6,982 nucleotides of DNA from Gemmataceae bacterium (GTDB lineage Bacteria; Planctomycetota; Planctomycetia; Gemmatales; Gemmataceae), in assembly GCA_947474875.1 (NCBI GenBank), contig CANJKY010000186.1, forward strand, positions 1-6,982, in the 5' to 3' direction. Both the position numbers and the translations under genes were made by a program. Below the pieces are notes generated by a model. That model made no database searches, was not told where the DNA came from, and saw only the letters and a list, made by a program, of their open reading frames with translations. Positions 1-5,520 of the stretch are shown in pieces. The number at the start of each line of letters is the position of its first letter. Within the stretch, counting starts at the first letter, position 1.

Positions 1-62
1 GGAATCGAAGGGGAAATGCGGGTTCGCAGGGGTTCTGGTGTACAGTGCGTCTCAACACCGGG

Positions 63-108
63 CGGTCTTCGGAACCGAGGGTTGGGGGTTCGAATCCCTC
101 CGGGTGTA
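63..108 (+). pseudogene. 3' half of a tRNA-Arg(UCG) gene; candidate integration (att) scar
   Basis: Only the 3' half of a tRNA is present. Positions 63-77 form an anticodon arm, with stem CGGT/ACCG and seven-base loop CTTCGGA (anticodon TCG, reading Arg CGA). A five-base variable loop follows, then a T arm with stem GGGGG/CCCTC around TTCGAAT (84-100), the acceptor strand CGGGTGT (101-107) and discriminator A108. No CCA is encoded. A tRNA of normal length would need ACACCCG near position 34 plus a D arm with GG; neither is there. The sequence ACACCGG at 55-61 could pair partly with the acceptor strand, but that would leave no D arm. Tyrosine recombinases commonly cross over in the anticodon or T arm of tRNA genes and displace the native 3' end, which gives exactly this remnant. 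In that model the inserted element lies to the left of position 63. Confidence 0.7.
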
Positions 109-117
109 ATGGTTCAC

Positions 118-446
118 GGCGGATCGACACTTCTGGTTACATCCCGGGTTACACAGGGCCCGGCACTTGGACCCGTTCGCCGTCATCTCGGGCACCATCG
201 ACCTGGCCAAGAAGCGGTGTGCGCCCGCATCCCCCGCCGCTGCCGGTGGCGCTCGCGGATCATGTGCCGCTTGCCCACCGTCTTCGCCATGGCGATTTGG
301 TTGTCGCAGTTCAGCACCACCGCCCGGTCCCGCCACAAGTCGAGCAGGGCACCCGCCGGATGGATCGAGTGAAGTGCCAACATCGTCATGCCCCGCTCGC
401 GCCACTGCGGGGAGTCGATCCGTGGGATCGCCTCGGATCGTGTCTC
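118..446 (-). pseudogene. Coding remnant with one frameshift, function unknown
   Basis: Reading the minus strand from about 446 down to 236, one frame has roughly 90% G or C at third codon positions, as in the real genes here. It encodes a segment containing DSPQWRERGMTMLALHS and then VVLNCDNQIAMAKTVGKRH. Past the five-C run at 231-235 that frame loses the bias, while the frame one base over takes it up (HRFLARSMVPEMTANGSK). Adding one base in the run would restore a single open frame. No stop appears before the tRNA fragment, so the 3' end of the gene may be lost at that junction. No start is assigned; it lies just after the methyltransferase stop. I do not recognise the family. The AVVLNCDN segment faintly recalls the hDN strand of RNase H-like folds, but this is too weak to name. 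A single-base sequencing error is an alternative to true decay. Confidence 0.35.
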
Positions 447-456
447 ACGAATTGCC

Positions 457-1371
457 TTAGCCCACGCTGATCGCCAGCACATGGCGATTCGACCCGCCAC
501 GGACGCCGCGGATGCGGAACGTCACAGCCTGGCCGGCCGTCACCGGCACCTCGGCGACGGGCAGGATCTTGCTCCCGTTGAACGCCGGCGTGTCGCGAAG
601 GGAGACACCCCCGCCCAGGAGGACCAGTCCCGACAGCCGGACCGCGTTGATGACCCCGCCCGCCGCCGGCCGAACGCTCACCGCGGTCTCGAACGCGGGA
701 TCGACGGGACCGCCGAAGTCCGCATCGAAAACTTTCACGACTTGGGAAATCGCCCGGAACGTGAGCGGGTGCCACACCCCGCCGTCGGCGTCCGGCCAGT
801 CGTGGGCCGGGAACGGCAGCTTGAACCCGTAGCAGTCGAAATCCGCCTCACCGAACTCGACGAACGCCTCGTACCGGTGCGGGATGACGCGCGTCTTCGC
901 ATCGATCGCACCGGCGGCCCGAAGGGCGTTCAGCGCCGGCACCTGGTGCTCGTCCAGCAGCCAGGTGTCGATCAGTTCCGCCACCGCCACGTTCACCCGC
1001 TCTGGGAGCGACACGGAGCGGACGTCGCGGCAGATGACCTCGACCACCCGGTCGAACCCGTTCAAGGCCACGTTCGCCCGCAGCCGGTCGGCCAGGTCCT
1101 CGTCCGCCTCGACGGCGTACACCTTCCCCGCCCCGGCGGCGGCCGCGAAGAGCGACAGGATGCCGCTCCCCGCCCCGGCGTCCAGCACCACGTCCCCCGG
1201 CTCGACCGCGCTCTCGATGGCCGCCCGGAAGGCCGTGGTGCGTTTCGCGTCCCGCAGGCACAGCGAAGGCATTTCCAGGTGGGCGAAGAAGTCCATCGGG
1301 GGTGCGGGCTGTCCGGGCGTCGGAGAATTTACGGGGATACCGGGTGTCACTTTACAGTACATCACCGCCAC
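457..1371 (-). CDS. PRMT-like SAM-dependent methyltransferase
   Basis: A class I SAM-dependent methyltransferase of 304 residues. The SAM-binding motif I is VLDAGAGSGIL at residues 63-72, and VYAVEAD (84-90) ends in the acidic residue that normally holds the SAM ribose. AELIDTWLLDEHQ (131-143) resembles the double-E loop of protein arginine methyltransferases: E132 and E141 are nine residues apart, as in PRMTs. The C-terminal ~130 residues look like the PRMT beta-barrel, but where the family has the THW motif this protein reads FNGSK (264-268), so the substrate may not be arginine. The start is GTG at 1371, overlapping the radical SAM gene by 20 bp. ATG at 1362 is an alternative; ATG at 1296 (residue 26) would also keep all core motifs but has no ribosome binding site. 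Expression is probably coupled to the upstream gene. A 7-bp inverted repeat (416-422/434-440) lies after the stop, without a T-run. The fold is secure; PRMT activity is inferred. Confidence 0.85.
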   Translation of the reverse strand: MAVMYCKVTPGIPVNSPTPGQPAPPMDFFAHLEMPSLCLRDAKRTTAFRAAIESAVEPGDVVLDAGAGSGILSLFAAAAGAGKVYAVEADEDLADRLRANVALNGFDRVVEVICRDVRSVSLPERVNVAVAELIDTWLLDEHQVPALNALRAAGAIDAKTRVIPHRYEAFVEFGEADFDCYGFKLPFPAHDWPDADGGVWHPLTFRAISQVVKVFDADFGGPVDPAFETAVSVRPAAGGVINAVRLSGLVLLGGGVSLRDTPAFNGSKILPVAEVPVTAGQAVTFRIRGVRGGSNRHVLAISVG

Positions 1372-3280
1372 ATTTCGGCGATGCCCCCGGCTCGCCCCCG
1401 CCGCCGGCCGGGGCGAGGGCCAACGGGGTACGGGCGGGCGGCATCCCTCGGCTCCGCTCCCGCTCCTTGCGGTCCAGCGCAGCCAGCGCCGCCGCGTTCC
1501 GCCGGGCGCGGGCCTTCGCGAACGCCGGGAACCACCCCCTGCCGGTCGCGGAGATCGGGCCGAGGTGGAGGGCCTCCGCCGCCGCCCGCCGGCCGACGCC
1601 CACGTCGATCGCCGGCCCGTCCGTCGCCGCGTCCGTGTACCCGGCCCCCGCCGGGTCCCGCTCGACCTTCCGCCGCAGCCGCTGGAGCCACAGGTAGTAC
1701 ACCGCCCCGCGGGTGTACGTGGTCAGGATCTCCCACGCCCGCCGCGGGTAGAACACGAGCGGGTGCTCGGCCGGCAGCCCCGGGCGGCGGGTGCGGCGGA
1801 CCTTGCGGCGGAACAGGCCGGCCTGGAGCGGGTGGACGCCCTCGAACCGGTAGCTGCCGAAGAAGGTGAACACCGCCGCCGCCACCTTCTTCGCCCGGGC
1901 ACCCCCGGCCCGCGCCCGCCGCAGGAGTGTCGCCACGTGTTCCGGGGTGTAGTACAGCCGCCACGCCCGGTGGTACGCCGCCTGCCACTCGGCGGCCGTC
2001 ATCCGCGGGTGCTCGGCCGCCGGGTGCTCGGTGTCGTACCGGTTCAGGTCCGGTTCCAGCCACGCCCCGGCCTCGTGCAGGGCGCGGTGGTCGGCCGACC
2101 CGGGGAGTGGGGTGAGCATGAAGAACTCGAGGATGTCCACCGGCAACTCCCGCTGAACGGTGCGGATGTCCCGCTCGACGGACTCGGGGGTGTCGGCCGG
2201 GAAACCGATGATGTACCCGGCCTGGGTGAGCACCCCGCCTGCCCGCCACGCCCGGAGCATCGCCCGGTATTCGGCGACGTGATTCTGTTTCTTCCCGGCG
2301 GCGGCCAGGTTCTCCGGGTTGACGCTCTCCAGGCCGATGAACACGCGGGTGCAGCCGGCGCGGACCGCCTTCTCGATGAACCGCGGCACCTTGTGGCACT
2401 GGGTGTCCACCTGGATGGTCAGCTTCAAGCTCGCCCACCCCTCCCGCTCGCGGAGGGCGATCAGCCGGTCGAGGACAGGCTCCCAGTTGCGGTTGCGGGC
2501 CAGGTCGTCGTCGGTGATGAAGAAGCGGGAGACCCCCTGAGCCAGCTTGGCCCGCACCAGCCGCTCCACGTCGTCGGCGTCGCGGAACCGGGACTTCCGC
2601 CCGTGTACGTTGATGATGGTGCAGAACGAGCACTGGAACGGGCACCCGCGGCCGGCGTCGAAGGTGGCCGTGGACCCCATCCGCCGCTCCACCGCCGGCG
2701 GCAGGAAGGGCATCACCGCCCCGCGGAGTTCGGGCAGATCCTTGGTGTAGTCGTACACCGGCCGCAGTAGCCCGCGGTAGGCGTCCCGCAGGAGCGGGGC
2801 GATCCGCCCCTCGGCCTCCCCGGCGAACAGGGCGACCCCCTGCCGCAGCAGGTCCCGCAGTTCGGCCGGCAGGTCCGGGAGCATGGCCAGGGAGCCGCTC
2901 ACGTGGAACCCACCGACGGCCACCGGAATGCCGGCGGCGCGGAACTGGCGGGCCAGGTCGGCCGCCCGCGGGAACTGGTTCGTCTGCACCCCGACCAGGA
3001 GCACCAGCCCCTGACCGCCGGCCGCCCGGATGCGGCGGACGATCCGCCGCACCGGGATGACCGTGTCCGTCTCGTCGTAGGCGTGCGGCACCACGTCGAC
3101 GTGGTCGCCCAGCACCCGCTCGGCCCCGGCGGCATGGACCAAGGCGTACAGGGCGGCCAGCGAGTTGGACGGGATGAACGCCCGTGCCCACTGGATCACG
3201 TACCCATCGTCGTCATAGTGGGAGGGCTTGATGATCTCGACGTGAAACGTCTGGCGGCCGGCCGGCGTCGCGCTCGTCAC
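1352..3280 (-). CDS. B12-binding-type radical SAM protein
   Basis: A 642-residue radical SAM enzyme. The N-terminal ~200 residues look like a cobalamin-binding Rossmann domain: an alternating strand/helix pattern with GLVLLVGVQT (91-100), GGFHVSG (123-129) and GEAEG (154-158). The usual DxHxxG base-off motif is not evident, so cobalamin may bind without a protein histidine or not at all. The radical SAM core starts near 205 with CPFQCSFC (C213, C217, C220), the ligands of the 4Fe-4S cluster, and continues with FITDDDL, IQVDT and FIGLES (314-319) as TIM-barrel strands. Residues ~430-540 form a helical, tyrosine- and arginine-rich region, followed by an Ala/Pro/Arg-rich tail of about 100 residues. 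The start is GTG at 3280 with GGAAGG nine bases upstream. Relatives methylate unactivated carbons or modify lipids, cofactors or peptides; the substrate here is unknown. It precedes and overlaps the methyltransferase gene. Confidence 0.9.
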   Translation of the reverse strand: MTSATPAGRQTFHVEIIKPSHYDDDGYVIQWARAFIPSNSLAALYALVHAAGAERVLGDHVDVVPHAYDETDTVIPVRRIVRRIRAAGGQGLVLLVGVQTNQFPRAADLARQFRAAGIPVAVGGFHVSGSLAMLPDLPAELRDLLRQGVALFAGEAEGRIAPLLRDAYRGLLRPVYDYTKDLPELRGAVMPFLPPAVERRMGSTATFDAGRGCPFQCSFCTIINVHGRKSRFRDADDVERLVRAKLAQGVSRFFITDDDLARNRNWEPVLDRLIALREREGWASLKLTIQVDTQCHKVPRFIEKAVRAGCTRVFIGLESVNPENLAAAGKKQNHVAEYRAMLRAWRAGGVLTQAGYIIGFPADTPESVERDIRTVQRELPVDILEFFMLTPLPGSADHRALHEAGAWLEPDLNRYDTEHPAAEHPRMTAAEWQAAYHRAWRLYYTPEHVATLLRRARAGGARAKKVAAAVFTFFGSYRFEGVHPLQAGLFRRKVRRTRRPGLPAEHPLVFYPRRAWEILTTYTRGAVYYLWLQRLRRKVERDPAGAGYTDAATDGPAIDVGVGRRAAAEALHLGPISATGRGWFPAFAKARARRNAAALAALDRKERERSRGMPPARTPLALAPAGGGGEPGASPKCGGDVL

Positions 3281-3288
3281 GACAGAAA

Positions 3289-3295
3289 CCCTTCC
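3289..3295 (-). promoter_or_regulatory. Ribosome binding site of the radical SAM gene
   Basis: On the minus strand GGAAGGG lies eight to nine bases before the GTG at 3280. This supports GTG over any later in-frame start. Confidence 0.6.
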
Positions 3296-3349
3296 GCGGG
3301 TGCGGGCGACGGCCCGGTTCCGCGAGGAGTGTGGAGGTGAGATGGCCGG

Positions 3350-3379
3350 ACCCTACCCCAGTCGGCCCGTGCGGGTCAA
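3350..3379 (-). promoter_or_regulatory. Putative sigma-70-type promoter for the radical SAM/methyltransferase operon
   Basis: On the minus strand TTGACC (3374-3379) matches the -35 consensus at five of six positions. It is followed after 18 bp by TAGGGT (3350-3355), a weak -10. Transcription would begin near 3343 and give a leader of about 60 bases. It is the best promoter-like pair in the 264-bp gap before the operon. The weak -10 keeps confidence moderate. Confidence 0.4.
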
Positions 3380-3544
3380 CCCTTCTTCCACCAGGGTGGG
3401 AGTGGGCCAGGGTATTGGCGGGGTGGCGTGATAGACGAGAGTGCCCTACTCCGTCGTGCGGGCGAAGCGGGCGTGGGAGTTGTCGGGTGGTCGGCCGTGA
3501 CGCTGCCGGCGGCGGTGGCAAACGCACCGCTCACGAACTTTCCT

Positions 3545-3769
3545 TCACGCTCCCGGCGCGGCGTCCGGCGGGTCGAGGTCCGTCCCGCCGAGTTCATCCA
3601 CCGCCTCGGCCAGCAGCCCCTCCGCCTCCTTCAGCCGCTCCCGTTCCTCCGGCGACCAGCGGTCGTGCGGTGCGGCCACCATCAGCCGCACCTTGTTCCG
3701 CAGGGCGAGCAGAACGGCGGTCAGCCCGTCCCGGTCGACCAACGCGTCCACCTTCTCGAACAGTTCCAC
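3545..3769 (-). CDS. Small acidic helical protein, function unknown
   Basis: A 74-residue protein that I do not recognise. Residues 1-30 (VELFEKVDALVDRDGLTAVL and on) and 39-60 (SPEERERLKEAEGLLAEAVDEL) look like amphipathic helices rich in Glu, Leu and Ala, joined by AAPHDRW; the tail is Pro/Asp/Ala-rich. There is no signal peptide or membrane segment. I chose GTG at 3769 because GGAGG lies four bases upstream and an extended -10-like TGGTACCCT lies about 45 bases upstream. The frame stays open to a GTG at 4033, which would give 162 residues, but that start sits only about 20 bases past a terminator and has no good ribosome binding site. It lies 264 bp before the radical SAM gene on the same strand, with a promoter-like pair between, so it is probably a separate unit. 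Confidence 0.6.
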   Translation of the reverse strand: MELFEKVDALVDRDGLTAVLLALRNKVRLMVAAPHDRWSPEERERLKEAEGLLAEAVDELGGTDLDPPDAAPGA

Positions 3770-3773
3770 AAAA

Positions 3774-3778
3774 CCTCC
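3774..3778 (-). promoter_or_regulatory. Ribosome binding site that decides the start at 3769
   Basis: GGAGG on the minus strand, four bases before GTG. A small hairpin (GCCCG/CGGGC, 3788-3800) lies ten bases further upstream in the leader and could affect access to it. Confidence 0.6.
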
Positions 3779-4052
3779 GATCCTGCCGCCCGGAGCGGGC
3801 CGCAGTCCACCTAGGGTACCAGAATCCGCTCCCGAGGCGGTGAACTCGGCCGGCGGAATGTCCGGCTGGGGCACGTCGCCCGAACCTTCCAAGATCGTGT
3901 CCGTCCGCCAGAGCGAAATGAGCTGAACCTCGTCCCGCTTCACCTGACCGGTGGCGTCGAACACGCCATGTCGGAAACCGGACACAGGTTGATCGACCCG
4001 GCGGTACAGACGTTCTTGGGCGGGGTGTGCCACAACGGCCGGACTTGGGGCA
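3779..4052 (-). other. Gap with an open, partly coding-like frame
   Basis: This stretch lies between the terminator at 4053-4082 and the ribosome binding site of the 74-residue gene. The same frame stays open on the minus strand. Its middle part (about 3840-3965) has third positions high in G or C and encodes VKRDEVQLISLWRTDTILEG, which looks like real protein. The outer parts (3966-4033 and 3779-3830) have mixed third positions. It may be an N-terminal part of a longer 162-residue product, a decayed small gene, or chance. An extended -10-like element (TGG then TACCCT at 3813-3818, minus strand) sits 44 bases before GTG 3769 without a good -35. Confidence 0.25.
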
Positions 4053-4082
4053 CAAAAAGAGCCGGGGGAGGCCCCGGCTTTT
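4053..4082 (-). terminator. Rho-independent terminator, possibly bidirectional
   Basis: An 8-bp stem AGCCGGGG/CCCCGGCT (4060-4067 and 4072-4079) with a four-base loop. On the minus strand it is followed by CTTTTTG. It lies 54 bp past the stop of the small gene at 4134-4376 and is the clearest terminator in the window. On the plus strand the same stem is followed by TTTT, so it may also stop rightward transcripts. Confidence 0.8.
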
Positions 4083-4133
4083 CGATCGCTCTGTGTGGTC
4101 GGTCAGCCCGTCGGCCAGATGCGGCGGAATCGG

Positions 4134-4376
4134 TCAGGCGGGTCGGCCGCCGACGAGGGCGGCGTCCCGGCTGCCGGCACGGGGCTTGGCGTCGCCGGCG
4201 GTGCCGCGGGCCAGCCGCTCGGCCTGCCCCTCGTTCACCAGCCCGGCCTGGATGAGGGTGTGCCCGGCCGCCTCCAGAGCCGGCCACTCGGACGCCGGGC
4301 ACATCGCCCGCCCGCCCCCGCGGGGAGCCACCACCTGGTACACCACCCACGACTCGACCGGCTGGGTAAACCGCAT
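4134..4376 (-). CDS. Small protein, function unknown
   Basis: An 80-residue protein with no family I can name. It opens MRFTQPVESWVVYQVVAPRG, a mix that suggests two beta strands. A probable helical segment follows (CPASEWPALEAAGHTLIQAG, 26-45, then NEGQAERLARG), and the tail is Arg/Ala/Gly-rich and probably disordered. Cys26 is the only cysteine. There is no signal peptide or membrane segment. The ATG at 4376 is preceded by GAAGGAA seven bases upstream, and a -10-like TATAGT lies 46 bases upstream; a longer in-frame start at 4469 would lie upstream of that promoter and is rejected. The gene is its own transcription unit, ending in the hairpin at 4053-4082. Confidence 0.65.
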   Translation of the reverse strand: MRFTQPVESWVVYQVVAPRGGGRAMCPASEWPALEAAGHTLIQAGLVNEGQAERLARGTAGDAKPRAGSRDAALVGGRPA

Positions 4377-4421
4377 GAACGTTCCTTCGGAGGAGGGAGT
4401 GGGCGAAGCGCCGAGTCTGGA

Positions 4422-4427
4422 ACTATA
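4422..4427 (-). promoter_or_regulatory. -10 element for the gene at 4134-4376
   Basis: TATAGT on the minus strand matches the -10 consensus at five of six positions, with a predicted start near 4415 and a leader of about 39 bases. The -35 region (about 4445-4451, AACACG) is weak. GAAGGAA at 4383-4389 is the ribosome binding site. Confidence 0.4.
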
Positions 4428-4451
4428 CCGCGCACGTCTGCCGGCGTGTTG

Positions 4452-4668
4452 CGAATTCACCCGAATCAATTTCGGTCGGCTCGCCCCCCGCGGATCGGCG
4501 ATTCTGCGCTCGCGGCGTCGAAACCGTCACCCTGGCGGCCGCTCTCCTCCCCGAACTTGACTGCCCGGCGGAATACCCGTCGCGAGGTCGCCACTCCTCT
4601 CAGCCGCCGGCACCGGACCAAAATTGTAGTCAGGTTGGCTCCCGCAGCCGGCAGTGGTTGCCCACGGA
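4452..4668. other. Intergenic stretch with no gene seen
   Basis: This is most of the 400-bp gap between two divergently transcribed small genes. It is locally less GC-rich (AATCAATTT near 4464, AAAATTGTAGT near 4620). I see no frame with coding-like third positions, no tRNA, and no repeat longer than chance. Confidence 0.5.
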
Positions 4669-4712
4669 CTAAGGTCGGGGACCAAGACCAACTAAGACAT
4701 TTCTAAGGTTGG
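4669..4712. repeat. Phased short repeats upstream of the HTH gene; possible operator
   Basis: Four copies of C(T/C)AAG begin at 4669, 4682, 4692 and 4703. The spacings are 13, 10 and 11 bp, close to one helical turn, so all would face the same side of the DNA. The first and last are CTAAGGT. CCAAC (4688-4692) and GTTGG (4708-4712) form a small inverted repeat over the last units. The array ends about 25 bp before the presumed -10 of the DNA-binding gene at 4777. An operator or activator site is inferred only from phasing and position. Confidence 0.3.
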
Positions 4713-4737
4713 AGTCGTTCGACGGCGGCCGGCGTGG

Positions 4738-4743
4738 TATGCT
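4738..4743 (+). promoter_or_regulatory. -10-like element for the HTH gene
   Basis: TATGCT matches the -10 consensus at four of six positions, 34 bases before the GTG at 4777. No -35 has good spacing: TTGGAG is 23 bp away and TTCGAC is 14 bp away. A promoter that relies on an activator would fit this. Confidence 0.3.
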
Positions 4744-4776
4744 ATCCTCCCACAACTCACGTGAGCGGAGGCGACC

Positions 4777-5079
4777 GTGGCGAAGGCCGAGAACAAGGTG
4801 AACAAGTCCCAGGTCATCCGGGACATCCTCGCCGCCGACCCGAAGGCGGACTACAAGACGGTCATCGAGCGGGCGGCGGAGAAGGGGGCGAAGGTGTCCC
4901 AGACGATGGTGTACTACGTCCGTAGCAAGCTCGGGCAGGCGGCGCGGCGGGCGAAGCGGGAGCAGGCCGCCACCACCTCCCGCAGCCCGGTCGAGCTGGT
5001 CGGCCGGGTGAAGAAGCTGGCCGATGAGGTCGGCGGGATGAAGCAGTTGAAGCAGCTGGTGGACCTACTGGCGGAGTAA
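4777..5079 (+). CDS. Small helix-turn-helix-like DNA-binding protein
   Basis: A 100-residue basic protein. Residues 8-53 (KVNKSQVIRDILAADPKADY, then a second helix, then KVSQTMVYYVRSKLG) have the pattern of a compact helix-turn-helix domain: an N-terminal helix, a helix with KTVIERAAEKG, and a recognition-type helix. Many planctomycete small proteins share this 'NKSQ-IRD--- ... VS---V--V-SKL' layout. Residues 54-68 are a basic linker (QAARRAKREQ), and 72-100 is a Leu/Val-rich helical tail (VGRVKKLADEVGGMKQLKQL) suited to self-association. The start is GTG at 4777, with GGAGG five bases upstream. It is the only clear plus-strand gene in the window, divergent from its left neighbour and convergent with its right one. 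A regulator or nucleoid protein is inferred from the domain; the target is unknown, though the repeats just upstream suggest self-control. Confidence 0.8.
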   Translation: MAKAENKVNKSQVIRDILAADPKADYKTVIERAAEKGAKVSQTMVYYVRSKLGQAARRAKREQAATTSRSPVELVGRVKKLADEVGGMKQLKQLVDLLAE

Positions 5080-5092
5080 CGCCCGGGCCGCC

Positions 5093-5389
5093 CTACGCGG
5101 GCTTCGCCCGCGCCATTCGGAAGCCCGAGGCGCGGGTGCGAGCCATCTCGACCACCTCTTTCGCCGTCGACTTGACCGCCCCTTTGGCCCCCGGCCAGCT
5201 CAACTGGTTCCGGAGAGGATCGACGCTCGCGCCGTCGGGAGCGACCACCGCCAGTTCGCGGTACACGGCCTCGTACACCGTGTCGCCGACGGCGAACGTG
5301 TGCCGCTGGTGGGCGGGAAACGGGACCAGGGACACGGATACCGGGGCGTCCTTGACCGGGTACGTCCTGTGGTACAGGGGGATCTGAAT
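5093..5389 (-). CDS. Small protein, function unknown, with a probable non-canonical ATT start
   Basis: The last 80 residues, from GTG 5335 to the TAG stop at 5093-5095, contain HTFAVGDTVYEAVYRELAVV, a strand-rich segment, and end in the helical, basic KSTAKEVVEMARTRASGF. I do not recognise the family. The coding pattern does not begin at GTG 5335: the frame is open upstream to a stop at 5420, and codons 5336-5389 have nearly all G or C third positions (QIPLYHRTYPVKDAPVS). No ATG, GTG or TTG occurs there. ATT at 5389 has GAGG five bases upstream and a -10 (TAGAAT) ending 38 bases upstream, whereas GTG 5335 has no ribosome binding site. From ATT the protein is 98 residues. AUU starts are known (infC of E. 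coli) but rare; a mutated ATG or a true GTG start are the alternatives. The existence of the gene is fairly sure; its start is not. Confidence 0.6.
   Translation of the reverse strand: MQIPLYHRTYPVKDAPVSVSLVPFPAHQRHTFAVGDTVYEAVYRELAVVAPDGASVDPLRNQLSWPGAKGAVKSTAKEVVEMARTRASGFRMARAKPA
5096..5112. terminator. GC hairpin between convergent genes
   Basis: A perfect 7-bp stem CGCGGGC/GCCCGCG around TTC. It sits 17 bp past the stop of the plus-strand gene and inside the last codons of the convergent minus-strand gene. It has no T-run, so its role as a terminator is uncertain. Confidence 0.35.
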
Positions 5390-5426
5390 GGCGGCCTCGA
5401 TTTGGTGCGAGTGAAGGGGTCAGGAC

Positions 5427-5432
5427 ATTCTA
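5427..5432 (-). promoter_or_regulatory. -10 element for the gene at 5093-5389
   Basis: TAGAAT on the minus strand matches the -10 consensus at five of six positions. Its predicted start near 5420 gives a leader of about 31 bases to ATT 5389, with GAGG at 5395-5398 between them. There is no clear -35. Confidence 0.4.
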
Positions 5433-5505
5433 CGACAATCTGCCGGCCGGCACGAGCGTGATCGGGCGTGGCCATCCATTTCGACGATTCGCGACGTAAC
5501 CCCCT

Positions 5506-5520
5506 CCCCACCGTCTGGGG
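5506..5520 (-). terminator. Short hairpin just after a stop codon
   Basis: CCCCA/TGGGG, a 5-bp stem with a five-base loop, directly abuts the TAG of the gene at 5521-5850. The stem is short and has no T-run, so it is a weak candidate. Confidence 0.25.

Noticed and set aside
34..108. A complete tRNA ending at 108
   Set aside because: The 5' acceptor strand and D arm needed to pair with 101-107 are absent, so only a 3' half is supported.
52..405. Minus-strand open frame of 117 codons ending TRRDSNPQPS
   Set aside because: The end is the antisense of the tRNA T arm, a well-known source of false proteins. Only a short inner part (about 118-230) looks coding, and it is treated as part of the frameshifted remnant.
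416..440. 7-bp inverted repeat CGATCCG/CGGATCG after the methyltransferase stop
   Set aside because: The loop is 11 bases and there is no T-run, and it falls in coding-like sequence, so I do not call it a terminator.
388..2770. Long plus-strand open frames (493 and 628 codons)
   Set aside because: They lie antisense to the methyltransferase and radical SAM genes, are Arg/Pro/Ala-rich without domain motifs, and arise from the GC-rich third positions of those genes.
1362..3191. Minus-strand open frame of 609 codons
   Set aside because: A shifted-frame shadow of the radical SAM gene. Its product is Gly/Arg/Pro low complexity, while the other frame has the CxxxCxxC cluster site.
3331..3843. Plus-strand open frame of 170 codons
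   Set aside because: Antisense to the small gene at 3545-3769; Pro/Arg-rich with no motif.
4027..4706. Plus-strand open frames of 177 and 203 codons
   Set aside because: They cross the terminator at 4053-4082 and lie antisense to the small gene at 4134-4376; composition is not protein-like.
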